A stretch of DNA of 24,549 bases, from positions 1 through 24,549 of the forward strand of contig WELB01000011.1 in the NCBI GenBank assembly GCA_009602725.1, written 5' to 3'. Each line of letters starts with the position of its first letter. Positions within the stretch are counted from its first letter, which is position 1. The DNA comes from Spirogloea muscicola (Eukaryota; Streptophyta; Zygnematophyceae; Spirogloeales; Spirogloeaceae). Position numbers and translations under genes: made by a program. This document shows, piece by piece, positions 7,484 to 15,869 of the stretch. Under the pieces are notes generated by a model. That model was not told the origin of the DNA and did not search any database. It was given only the letters and a program-made list of their open reading frames with translations.

Positions 7484-10022
7484 ATGGCCGACGCGCTGCC
7501 CGCCCTCGTCGCCGACCTGGCCGCCCGCCTCCGCCGCAGGTGAGACGCAGAGAGCACAGGGCGAGGTGCGGAGACGCGCAGAGGGGGGCCGCGGCTCTTG
7601 CCCTCCTCTCCTCCTCTCTCCCTGGCGCCTCACCAGTCACCCCCTCCTTCCCTCCCACCGCCGGGGCTGAGCCACTGAGACGGCCCGAAGAGGCCAGCCT
7701 GCGGGCCAGGCACATGGCACTCCACAGCTTCCTCTGTATGCACTTGGCCGGCCACCGCAGCCGCCCCAGAGTGTCAGCAGCCGCTCCCGCTGCTCGCCTG
7801 CAGGCAGGTGGAAGGGTCCATCCACAGCGCCCGGCGCACCGCCGAGCTGCTGCGGCAAGTCATCTCGCAGCACCGCATGCCCGCTGCCGGCCCCGCCGCC
7901 CCCGCGCTCCTTGACGCCGTCAGGGCCGTCGGCCGCCTCCTCACTGCCGCAAACCCCACCGGTGGGCGCCTCGCCTTTGCGCCTCGCCCAGCTGGCTTGC
8001 GCCCTCCTTTGCTCGCTACTGACCCACCGTTTCCGCGAGGCCTGCTGCGATCAGAGCTGGCAGTGGGCAACATCGTCAGGCGCGTCCTGCACATCATCCG
8101 CGAGGAGGATGTGGCTCTTCTTGCTGAGGCCAGCGCCACTGTAGCTGCCGCTGTGTCTGGCCAGAGCTCGGAGGCCAATGGAGCAGTTGATTTGCTGAGC
8201 CGCCAGCACGGAAGCGCCGCACAATCGGCAGCGGCCTCCAACATCAACGCACTCCGTGCCCCTTCTCTCTCCAATCTGCTGGAGCTCCCAGTGGAGCGTG
8301 GCACCAGGTTGAGGCAGGAAGCTGGCAGTGCCCAAGATTATGGCAGTCCGATGGAGTCGGAGGTCAAGAGCAAGCGTAATCCTCGCTCTTCATTGCCTGT
8401 CTGCGACCCATCATTCCAGCTGCGTTCAAGAAAGCTACATTGTTGTTCTCGGGTGTTGTGTTATCACGTCCATGCTGCAGCTTCGAGTGGAGGAAACACA
8501 TAAGCTTGGATACTGAAGGGCTGCTGTCTAGCACTACCTGTGTCCAGTGATGTCTCACCTCAAGGGCAGTCAGGGGTCTGTGTCATCTCCCTGCTGATTT
8601 GGTGACCCCCATGGCTCACAACAGTTGGTAAAGGCAAGCATTCTTGGAGCTGGAGATTGAAGCACAATGTCATTGAGGGGGTGAACGAGTTACTCGACGA
8701 GATTAACAATTACTCGTCCCAGGTGGCAGACCAGGCCCTGGAGCACATCCACCAAAAGTAAAGCATCGCCTCCTCCTGGACGGAGGTCGTCATCTCGCAG
8801 GAATGCGTATAGCGAAAGGCCCCCAGTGTACACAACTTGCGGGTTTAGGGTTTTGGCTTCCTTGTGGAATCTTAAGGCAGTGTTGTACAGACTCACAGGA
8901 AGCTCTTGATCTTGCTGTGCAGTGAAGTAATACTAACAGTGGGTCGGTCCCCTACTCTATTGAAATTCTTCAAAGAGGCAAAGAAGAAGCGCTTGTTCCA
9001 GGTGGTTGTGGCAGAAGGTGCTCCGAGGTTCGATTGACACCCTCTACATGTCAGATACTCCACATTTTTTTGTCAGATGTCCGTGCCTGTACTTGGACCT
9101 ACTTAATATGTTACGACTTCTATTTCAACATTCAGATATGATGGACAAATTCTTGCAAAGGAGCTCGCAGCGGTGGGGGTTCAGACGACATCGATAACTG
9201 ACTCGGCAATATTTGCCATGATGGCCCGCATCAATATGGTAAGGCTCGTGCTGTCAGCTCGCTGAGATGCGTTAGGCAGCTGTTATGGGTTTAGGGTTAG
9301 CAGTAGCTAATGCCTGTTGTAGCACATTGGGTTGGACTTGACCAGCAGGGTGTGGCAGGTTATTGTTGCAGCGCACGCTGTGATGGCTGACGGAGGCGTC
9401 ATAGCGCCTGTGGGGTTGCACATGACAGCCTTGGCTGCTCAAAGGCATGCTGTACCCTTTGTTGTGCTCGCTGCTGTCTTCAAGGTCAGGAGCTCCATGA
9501 CTCGCAGCATAAATAGGGCTTGGACTCAATGATTATGCACAGCCTTCTGCATGTGCGTGACACTGCTTTCTTGGTTCTGGGCAGCTGTGCCCCCTGTTCC
9601 CACAGAATCATCCGTCGCAGTTGAACGAGCTGAAGTCGCCTGCTGCCATCTTGTCTGTGGGCGACTATGCTGCATGTTTGGCGGGTGCTCCTGGCCCTCC
9701 TCCTACACATGTGCCGAATCCAGCCTTTGACTACATTCCTCCACATCTCATCTCTCTCTTCATAACAGACACGTAAGACATTCTAGCTCCCCATGTCACT
9801 GCTTGTGTCTTTAGCAGCTTTGCACTGTGCGTGCTTGTGCCAATGAGCCTCCTCGGCCTATACAAGCCCCAGTATTTCTGATTGCGGTCGAGCGACAGAA
9901 TGGTCTTGTCAGTAATTGTCAGTAATTGCAACAGCCTGTGCTGTTGCAGTGGAGGTCACAATCCATCTTATATGTACAGACTGGTGCAAGAATATTACAG
10001 CCCCGAAGACTTGACAATATAG
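7484..10022 (+). CDS. EIF2B2: Translation initiation factor eIF2B, beta subunit, 9 exons
   Basis: Exons: 7484-7539, 7804-7961, 8055-8375, 8634-8757, 8923-9027, 9136-9238, 9359-9484, 9585-9772, 9950-10022. All introns are GT-AG and phases close to 417 aa. eIF2B is the cytosolic GDP-GTP exchange factor for eIF2; beta is one of its regulatory subunits. Family signatures: N-terminal helical 'ELLRQVISQHR' and 'AVGNIVRRVLHIIREED', then 'KHNVIEGVNELLDEI', 'QALEHIHQNEVILTVGRS', 'VVVAEGAP', 'ITDSAIFAMMARIN', 'MADGGVIAPVGLHMTALAA' (about 298-316), 'FDYIPPHLISLFITDTGG' (from 379) and C-terminal 'YMYRLVQEYYSPEDL'. Exon 3 carries an alanine/serine-rich insertion of about 80 residues relative to the animal protein. 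Intron 2 (93 bp) is open and a multiple of three, so retention would not break the frame. Identification is firm; exon 4's acceptor (8633) is the least typical. Confidence 0.94.
8841..8854 (+). repeat. Telomere-type word in eIF2B beta intron 4
   Basis: GGGTTTAGGGTTTT, about two units of the TTTAGGG repeat used by plants and many green algae. It is too short to be a telomere and is an isolated intronic word. Confidence 0.5.
9287..9300 (+). repeat. Telomere-type word in eIF2B beta intron 6
   Basis: GGGTTTAGGGTTAG, two TTTAGGG-like units in the same orientation as the word in intron 4 of the same gene. Confidence 0.5.
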
Positions 10023-10307
10023 CGGCCATTGGATGGCCCGAATTGGCCATTGTTTCGCTCCCCCTGTTGCGGACAGACGTACCTACTAAGCGCCTGCTTT
10101 GCCACAAGTTTGGAGCAGATTGCTAGTCACTCTTTGGAGGAAGCAGGCCTCTGTGTGGCGCCAAACTGGGGGAACAGGTTGACAAACAAATCGTTCCCAT
10201 TCTTTGGCCTGCTGAATGTTTGTCAAAACAAGCAGAGCTTTGCAACTAGTGTACACATCTATACAAAGTGATGCACACAGGCATATTGAATGACCATTTT
10301 TGGCTAG
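10023..10307. other. Shared 3' intergenic space between convergent genes
   Basis: The 285 bp between the stop codons of eIF2B beta (plus) and the VMA22-like gene (minus) contain no LINE hairpin or coding frame. Both 3' UTRs must fit here or overlap. No poly(A) signal could be assigned. Confidence 0.5.
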
Positions 10308-11829
10308 TCACGGGCTTGCGCTCCTCGCAAGGTCCTGAGTTTTGAGCTCTGGCTCAGGAGCCATAGCGTCGCTCTTGTTATTGTTGTTGTCAGGGAGGGT
10401 CTGTATTGTTGCTCCCTTGGACCTCCATGCGGTGCCACCCTGAGTACAGAGTTTCAGTCAAGTATGTCAACCCCCGATAGGACAAATAGCAACCCTGTTT
10501 AGCAGTGGAAGAAAAAGTGCACTTTCTCACCTTGAGCTCCAAGTACCGAATGCGCGAGTAATCAACTTCTGATTGTGTGTTGGCCACCTCACTGCAAGCC
10601 GGAGGGCTGCCAGTCAGAGAGTCTCATGTCAGCAGATCAATTCACGTACTTTACTAGCTTGGCTGAGAAAGTACATCATCAGCCAGCCAGGAATAATAAC
10701 TTTAAAACGAAGAGGGCAAGCAATGGGAGCAATCAGAAGGGCTAGCACCGAGTTGTATGTACGAATTGCGACGATGTCAAACAAGCAGTGAGTTGCCTTG
10801 CAAGCTCGACCTTCTTGGAACGAAACTGAGGCTGCCCGTAAGTGAGGCGACACTAGGGTCCCAAACCAGCATAGAGCATCCCCGCTAAGCTTGTCAACTG
10901 GCTGCCGCCATCAAAAGTGGCATCGTCATTGACAAGTGTTCAAGGTGGAATGGCCTGGATGCAGTCCACAGCCTGATAATCGGGGTGTGCACGACCATCC
11001 AGAAGCTGCAGAATTGTCAATCACAGCATGATACACGGCATCACGAGTCCACCCAGGAACTGCAGGCCAGTCACAGAACCACCTGACCTTTGTGGAAGGT
11101 GTGGCTCTTTCCTCCATACAGGGGCTGGCAGCCAGGCTGATTGATGACACAAGGTCGTCCAATTCAGGGTTGCCAGAAGCTGCTGCTGGAGATGGAGGGC
11201 TGCCAGGAGTTATGACCAATGGCGGCTTGCCCGCGCCCTTTTCGGCCTGTCCTGCCTGACGTGCCTGAAGTATTAGCCGAGGCACGCCGTCATCGCCAGC
11301 GGCAGCTGCAAAAGCAGCCGTGCCGCTTAGTCCAAGTGGAGTCCTGAGGGCAAGCAAGGCATCCATCGGCCAAGCGCGGACGACTTGCGAGTCCTGGGCC
11401 GAGCACGACCGTGCTGCACTGTCACAGCGCTCTTTGTCGGCGCTCTGGCGAGGCTATCATGCCCTTGCTTACCCAAGCCGACAGTCGTTGCAGGAGGCGC
11501 GAGCGAGGGGGAAGCGTTGTATTGCAGCCGCCCAATGCTGGACGGCCCCATGGAGTAGCGGGCTCGAGCGAGGTCGAACCAGTCCTGCGAGAGGCAGCTG
11601 ACACGAGTGGGAGGACTGCAGCTTGCGCTCAAACGGCGAGGTGGCATCGAGCGCGGGAGGGCAGCGGAGTTGGGGAGGAGCGCACCGCCTGCAGAGCCCG
11701 GAAGAGGGCCTCCCTGGAGGCGAGCAGCCGATCGGCGGCATCCAGGCAGGCCACGAAGGCCTCCTCGAGGGCCTCCGGAGCCGGCGGCGAAGCTCGGGAG
11801 CCGGTGGCGGCGGCGGGAGGGGCGGTCAT
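10308..11829 (-). CDS. VMA22: VMA22/CCDC115-like V-ATPase assembly factor, 7 exons with a 13-nt microexon
   Basis: Exons (minus): 11829-11686, 11584-11473, 11305-11088, 10889-10811, 10662-10650, 10591-10531, 10439-10308, giving about 252 aa. The family assists assembly of the membrane sector of the vacuolar proton pump, in ER/Golgi. Signatures: an N-terminal helix 'EALEEAFVACLDAADRLL', the hallmark 'LARARYSMG' followed by 'IGRLQY' (about 54-69), a variable linker, then 'DALCWFGTLVSPHLRAASVS' (about 162-181) matching the CCDC115 'WFG-LVP--LR-AQ--F' block, and a C-terminal helix 'NEVANTQSEVDYSRIRYLEL'. Exon 5 is only 13 nt but has a good acceptor (TTTCTCAG) and donor (GTACGT), and it alone restores the phase between exons 4 and 6. 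The exon 3 donor/exon 4 acceptor pair is ambiguous (10884 and 10897 are alternative acceptors), as is the last exon's frame. Confidence 0.75.
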
Positions 11830-11877
11830 GGCTGGCCTGAGCTCGCTAGCTTGCCTCGGCTACGCCAGCGACGAGCA

Positions 11878-11893
11878 GGCCATGGAGTGTGTA
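11878..11893. repeat. Target-site duplication, right-hand copy in LINE sense
   Basis: GGCCATGGAGTGTGTA, identical over 16 nt to 12300-12315. The pair brackets the LINE insertion at 11894-12299. Confidence 0.85.
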
Positions 11894-12299
11894 CAAAAAA
11901 GAAAGCGGCTGCTGATATGAAAGAATCGGCTGTGAAATGCCAGCCAGATGCATACAGGTGTTCATGACGGAGCCAAAGGCTAGGCAGACAGGGCGCCCTC
12001 AATACCCCCGTGTCAGCAGTAGGAAGTCAGATGAGCTGAGGGGAGGAAGAGCAACCCCGCTGCGCAAGCCAGAGGCTGCTGCAAGGGCGCGACCAGCGCG
12101 GCGGTGCAAAGCAAGCGCTTGGGAGCGCTGCAGGGACATAGACAGTCGCATACGGTAGCAGGACACCAGACCCAAAGGCACCGAGCCACCGGGAAGGGCA
12201 GCACCCTGCTCCCGGCGCCGCTGGTCAGCTTGAGAGGCCAGCAGCGAAAGTAACGAGGACCACCGACCCCCGTAACACCCATGGATGTCCATGGCCAGG
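11894..12299 (-). mobile_element. Bounded LINE insertion with 16-bp target-site duplication
   Basis: In minus orientation it encodes 'LAMDIHGCYGGRWSSLLSLL', 'CYRMRLSMSLQRSQALALHR', 'RAGRALAAASG', 'SSDFLLLTRGY', TGA at 11999-12001, then about 105 bp of 3' UTR with the hairpin at 11928-11945 and a T-rich terminus. The identical 16-nt words at 11878-11893 and 12300-12315 mark the duplicated target, so both ends are exact. It is 406 bp, 5'-truncated, and lies 65 bp upstream of the VMA22-like ATG. Confidence 0.88.
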
Positions 12300-12315
12300 G
12301 GCCATGGAGTGTGTA
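12300..12315. repeat. Target-site duplication, left-hand copy in LINE sense
   Basis: GGCCATGGAGTGTGTA, the partner of 11878-11893. Sequence to the right, to about 12497, is the former upstream flank of the VMA22-like gene and shows nothing else recognisable. Confidence 0.85.
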
Positions 12316-12497
12316 TAGAGAAACTAGAAAATTCAATAAAACAAAGAACCCAAAGTTTTGAGCGATGGAGGGCCTGAGTAGCCAAGCCGACGAGCAGGGA
12401 TGAGGGCAAGTGAAGGCCTTCCTTTGCTTGGTCAATCCTTGTCCAGATTTCCTTGGTTTCACAGGCTGGACATGCAGCTGCGAACGCCGCTCGTGTC

Positions 12498-12655
12498 AAG
12501 AAGAAAGTGCGCGCCCATTGAGGATAGGGGCTGGAAAAGCCAGCCCAAAAAGGAACGAACAAAGTACGAGAAGGGGGCCAGGGGAAGCGCTAAGAAAAAG
12601 AAGCACACAAAGAAACAAAAGAGGTGGCAAGGAGGCTAAAGTACGCGGACTACCC
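12498..12655 (-). mobile_element. LINE 3' UTR with subfamily A hairpin
   Basis: In minus orientation: a UTR containing GCGCTTCCCCTGGCCCCC, hairpin GGGCTGGCTTTTCCAGCCC (12528-12546), then the tail ending near 12500. At its 5' edge (12630-12655) a tiny plus-sense LINE piece encodes 'YADYPEG'. No protein tail in frame remains. Confidence 0.7.
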
Positions 12656-12730
12656 GGAAGGAAGTGTGCGCTCATAGAGAAGAGAACGCTCAGTAACCTC
12701 TAGTCAGGAGATGCAAGTCTGAGTAGCTAG

Positions 12731-12964
12731 AAGGTGCTCGCCCATTGAGAAGAGGGGCTGGCAAAGCCAACCCAAAAAGAATGGACAATGTTTAAAGCCG
12801 AAGAAAGAGGTGCTGAAAAAAGGACTACACTACCAAGTGCAAGACAGTGCAGAGGGAGATGCAGATGGCTGCTCGGTATCCACGTGTGAGCAACAGCAGA
12901 TCAGAGTAACTCGGAGCAGGAGAAGTGGCACTCTGCCGAGACCCGGAAGCAGCAGCCATAGCAC
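12731..12964 (-). mobile_element. Nested LINE insertion with 8-bp target-site duplication
   Basis: GTAGCTAG occurs on both sides (12723-12730 and 12965-12972) and only once at the empty site near 13612-13622. The insert encodes a LINE tail ending 'SYSDLLLLTRGY', then a 3' UTR, the hairpin at 12755-12773, and stops at AATGGGCGAGCACCTT. A close relative lies at 15618-15805. Confidence 0.88.
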
Positions 12965-13020
12965 GTAGCTAGCAGGCGGAAAGACGTCGCCCTGACGGAA
13001 GCCGGAGGCCGCCGCCAAAG

Positions 13021-13131
13021 AAATGGCTCGCCTAGTGAGAATAGGTGCTGGAAAAGCCAGCCCAAAAAAGAATCAACAAAGGACGAGAAGGGGGCCAGGG
13101 AAAGCGCTAAGAAAAACAAGCACACAAAGAA
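13021..13131 (-). mobile_element. 111-bp nested LINE 3' UTR insertion with 7-bp target-site duplication
   Basis: GCCAAAG flanks the insert (13014-13020 and 13132-13138) and occurs once at the equivalent site near 13660-13672 in the uninterrupted copy. The insert holds no protein tail, only UTR, hairpin (13045-13063) and tail. Confidence 0.88.
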
Positions 13132-13454
13132 GCCAAAGCTCGGCCTGCGTGCAAGTGAACTGCGAAAGCAGGGGACCGCTGCATCGAGATGGCCAAACGC
13201 ACTCGGAAGACTTGAGCGAGGGACCCGGCGACATTGAAGCCGGGCTGCTCGCCCTGCTGCCCGAGGCGGCGGGCCGCCGCACGCCACGCAAGGCGGTGAA
13301 GCAAGTCAAGCCATTTTGTGCCAAAGGCTCCGTGCACGTCGACTGCCAGTGAAACAAACTCGTCTCCCACCGGGTGGTCCGAGTATTTCCGTTCCTTTGC
13401 GCCCGCCGCTTGGCGGACTGCGTAGCCCGCCTCCTCCGACGAGCGTTGGCGCTG

Positions 13455-13832
13455 CTGGAAACAAAGAAGAAGCGCGGCCAGATTGACTGGTGGCTGGGAA
13501 AGGCCAGCCCAAAGGAGTGGACAAGGTCTGAGGGAGCCTGAGTGCGAACGACTAGGACTAAGACATCAGCCAGGGGACGCTCAGTAACCTCTAGTCAGGA
13601 GTTGCAAGTCTGAGTAGCTAGCTGGCGGAAAGACATCGCCCTGACGGAAGCCGGAGGCCGCCGCCAAAGCTCGGCCTGCGCGCAAGTGAACCGCGAAGGC
13701 AAGGGACCGCTGCATCGAGACGGCCAAACGCAAACGGAAGACTTGTGCGAGGGACCCGGCGACGTTGAAGCCGGGCTGCTCGCCCTGCTGCCCGAGGCGG
13801 CGGGCCGCTGCACGCCGCGCCAGGCGGTGGAG
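13455..13832 (-). mobile_element. Uninterrupted LINE paralogue (empty-site reference)
   Basis: Minus strand: tail domain from about 13832 ('QPGFNVAGSLAQVF' region) through 'GFRQGDVFPPASYSDLQLL' and 'TRGY' with stop near 13587, then a variant 3' UTR with the hairpin at 13492-13510 and the GATTGACTGG-type tail. It is very close in sequence to 12970-13270 and lacks both nested insertions found there. Confidence 0.8.
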
Positions 13833-13924
13833 CTCTTATTTTACATCGGACGGTTTCGGGGTTTGGGGGAGTGACTGAGCCCGCCAGCCGACATTCGTCG
13901 GGCTAGCAGCACCGCTGTTCGCAC

Positions 13925-14125
13925 AAAGAGAGAGAAGGCGCGCGGGGCGCATAAAATGATATGGAGGCCAATTCAAGCCGACACATTGTTCAAAGCAGTC
14001 AGTCGTGACAACGTCGGCGATGAGCCGAGGCCCCCCGCCGAGCGCGCTGGCGACGAGATCGGCGCGCCGGGTGTGGATGCGGCTATCCGCCCCAGCGGTC
14101 GGAGGCATGATGCTGGTATTCAAGA
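13925..14125 (-). mobile_element. LINE nuclease-domain fragment joined to a subfamily B 3' end
   Basis: Minus strand from about 14115: 'IMPPTAGADSRIHTRRADLV', 'ASALGGGPRLIADVVTTDCF', then directly the B module beginning GAACAATGT and ending near 13927. The RRAD and ADVVTTD motifs resemble the restriction-like endonuclease (PD-(D/E)XK type) found C-terminal to reverse transcriptase in early-branching LINEs. The protein tail domain is deleted between nuclease and 3' end. Function is inferred from motif spacing only. Confidence 0.6.
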
Positions 14126-14160
14126 GGGGCTGGCAGAGGCCAGCCCGAGAAAAATGGACA
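14126..14160 (-). mobile_element. Isolated A hairpin fragment
   Basis: GGGCTGGCAGAGGCCAGCCC at 14127-14146 followed by AGAAAAATGGACA, the sequence that flanks the hairpin on its 5' side in minus-oriented copies. The tail is missing. Confidence 0.5.
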
Positions 14161-14190
14161 GAATTCGGGGACGAGTTCGTCTCACTGGCC

Positions 14191-14248
14191 ATTCTTCTTG
14201 GGCTGTCGTTGCCAGCCCCTCGTCTCTATGAGCGAGCAATATCTTTCT
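14191..14248 (+). mobile_element. 58-bp micro-insertion: hairpin plus tail only
   Basis: ACTGGCC is duplicated at 14184-14190 and 14249-14255. Between them lie a 9-nt lead, the hairpin (14200-14218) and the tail ATGAGCGAGCAATATC. Nothing else of the LINE is present. Confidence 0.85.
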
Positions 14249-14275
14249 ACTGGCCGTCGATGTGCGCGGGGCTTT

Positions 14276-14341
14276 TGTCCATTCTTTTTTGGCTGGCTTC
14301 TGCCAGCCCCTCTCTTCTATGGGCGAGCTCTTTCTTCTTTC
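14276..14341 (+). mobile_element. 66-bp micro-insertion: hairpin plus tail only
   Basis: GGGCTTT flanks it at 14269-14275 and 14342-14348. It comprises GTCCATTCTTTTTT, the hairpin GGCTGGCTTCTGCCAGCC (14291-14308) and the tail ATGGGCGAGCTCTTTC. It lies 27 bp from the previous micro-insertion, in the same orientation. Confidence 0.82.
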
Positions 14342-14759
14342 GGGCTTTCGGGTCTCAGTGGCTTGACCTGTTGGCCAGGCTTGCGCGACACAGTGTGTCC
14401 CGTAGGTGAGGCGAGCAGGCCGACTTCAAAGCCACTGGATTGCTAGCGCAGGCGATTGCATGCGCCTGTCCATATCACCAACAATTCATGACCCACGCCT
14501 TGCATCTGCGTGCTGGCCGTGCTCTAGCTGCAGCCTCTGGCTTTCGTCAAGGGGATCGCTTTCCGGCTGCTACTATCTACAATTAGCAGCTCCTAACTAG
14601 AGAATACTAAGTAAACTCCTACCGGAACAGCTTTGGGGAAGCGCTTTTGGCCCCTTCGAACCTTGTCATTTCTTTGCAGGCTGGCTGTTCACACCCCTTG
14701 CTTACTTTGAGAGAGCCACTTTCTTACAGCCGTTGCCTTCCATTGAAGAGCTATTTCTT

Positions 14760-14980
14760 CATTACCTGCTGCTACTTTATCTGAGTTGCGGCTTCTGTCT
14801 AAGGAAACACTGAGGAGGCAACCTCAGTAATTGGTCTCCACGTTTTCATTGTCCGTTCTATTTGGACTGACTTCTCACAACCCTCGCCCTTTTAGCAAGA
14901 GCGTACTTCTTCCCGGCTGCTATTGGACCTTATTCATGTTCTGTGGGCGGGCTTTTCACAGCCCTACCCGCCTTTACAAG
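14760..14980 (+). mobile_element. Two degenerate plus-strand LINE 3' ends
   Basis: A worn tail near 14778-14815 is followed by a weak hairpin at about 14865-14884 with tail AGCAAGAGCGTACTTC. A second, good hairpin GGGCGGGC-TTTTCACA-GCCC is at 14945-14964. The latter is a near-perfect inverted partner of the minus-oriented hairpin at 15007-15026. Confidence 0.55.
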
Positions 14981-15515
14981 AAGAAGTGGCACCCCAATGG
15001 GGGCAAGGGCTGTGAAAAGCCAGCCCGAAATGAATTGACAAAGGTTCGAAGAGGCCAAAACACGCTGAACAGCTACGAAGGGGCAAGGAGAAGGGGCCTG
15101 AAGAAGCTATGGCTGTACGGAGGGGAGGATGGACCACTCACTAGTCACTAGTGAGGAGCCTCAAATCTGACAGACTAGCTGCCGGAAAACCATCCCCCTG
15201 ACGAAAGCCGGAGGCCGCAGCGAGAGCACGGCCAGCACGCAGATGCAAGGCTTGTGCCATGGACAGCTGAAGGGAGACCGCCAATCTCATACCATAGACT
15301 GGGGCCTACGAGCCAGCGGCGTTGAAGTCGGTCGGCTCACCGCGCCTGTGGAACACAGCTTGCCGCGCAAGCCTGGCCAGCCGGTCGAGCCACTGGGATC
15401 CAAGAGCCCCGTGCACGTCCACAGCCAGGGGGACGAACTCATCTGCAGCAGGGTGGTCGGCGTGTTTGGCTGCCTTGCTGCAAGCAGCCTTCGCCGCAGC
15501 AAGAGCTGCTCCTAG
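14981..15515 (-). mobile_element. Minus-strand LINE tail with 3' UTR and hairpin
   Basis: Minus strand: 'GAALAAAKAACSKAAKHADH', 'DEFVPLAVDVHGALGSQWLD', 'RLARLARQAVFHRRGEPTDF', 'MRLAVSLQLSMAQALHLRAG' with frame breaks, 'ASLSDLRLLTSD', stop near 15146, then a 3' UTR, the hairpin at 15007-15026 and tail TTGGGGTGCCACTTC. It supplies the empty site (CCATGGACAGCTGAAGGG, about 15258-15275) for the micro-insertion at 19419-19486. Confidence 0.8.
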
Positions 15516-15617
15516 CGATGAACACTCCATTCCTTTGGATTGCAGTGAGCTCTGCAAGAGCTTACTTCTTTCCCTGCATGCTATCGGCTTTTAGACTCGT
15601 CTAGTCATTCTTTGTGA

Positions 15618-15805
15618 GTTGGCCCTTTCTCTGATCTGCTGTTGCTCACACGTGGATACTGAGCAGCCATCTACATCTCCCTCTGCACCGTCTTGCACTT
15701 TGTAGTGTAGTCCTTTTTCAGCACCTCTTTCTTTGGCTTTGAACATTGTCCATTCTTTTTGGGTTGGCTTTGCCAGCCCCTCTTCTCAATGGGCGAGCAC
15801 CTTCT
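15618..15805 (+). mobile_element. Plus-strand LINE 3' end, close sister of 12731-12964
   Basis: Begins with 'DLLLLTRGY' and stop near 15660, then a UTR nearly identical to the nested insert at 12731-12964. The hairpin GGGTTGGCTTTGCCAGCCC is at 15761-15779 and the tail is AATGGGCGAGCACCTTC. The shared loop and the ACCTT ending define a recently active sub-lineage. Confidence 0.75.
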
Positions 15806-15869
15806 CTTTTCTTCCTTTCAGCTGACCCGAAGGTATTGAGCGCCACTTGCTGACATCTTGGAGACTACT

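Larger units (their letters stand above)
12656..13448 (-). mobile_element. Host LINE copy carrying two nested LINE insertions
   Basis: With the two insertions removed, the minus strand reads 'SEEAGYAVRQAAGAKERKYS', 'DEFVSLAVDVHGAFGTKWL', 'QPGFNVAGSLAQVFRVRLAI', 'HLHAGRALA', 'AAASGFRQGDVFPPASYSDL', 'HLLTRGY' and stop at about 12690. The UTR is reduced to the tail without hairpin. Insertion 1 (12731-12964) splits 'PASY' from 'SDLHLL'; insertion 2 (13021-13131) splits the codons before 'AAASGFRQ'. The nearby copy at 13579-13832 is uninterrupted at both points and shows the empty sites. Confidence 0.85.
14161..14745 (+). mobile_element. Plus-strand LINE copy pierced by two micro-insertions
   Basis: Removing 14191-14248 and 14276-14341 restores 'GDEFVSLAVDVRGAFGSQWL' followed by 'DLLARLARHSVSRR'. 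A stop, frame changes and 'ALHLRAGRALAAASGFRQGD' follow, ending near 14610. The 3' UTR has GCGCTTTTGGCCCC and a degenerate hairpin at 14679-14697. It is an old copy, judged by its stops. Confidence 0.8.

Noticed and set aside
11320-11967. Several long overlapping plus-strand open frames of 77-169 codons
   Set aside because: They are the antisense of the VMA22-like exons and of the LINE insertion beside it; GC-rich composition removes stops. No family pattern.
12001-12562. A 187-codon minus-strand frame as a standalone gene
   Set aside because: Its C-terminal two thirds is the dispersed LINE tail ending SSDFLLLTRGY inside an insertion with target duplications; the N-terminal third is flank.
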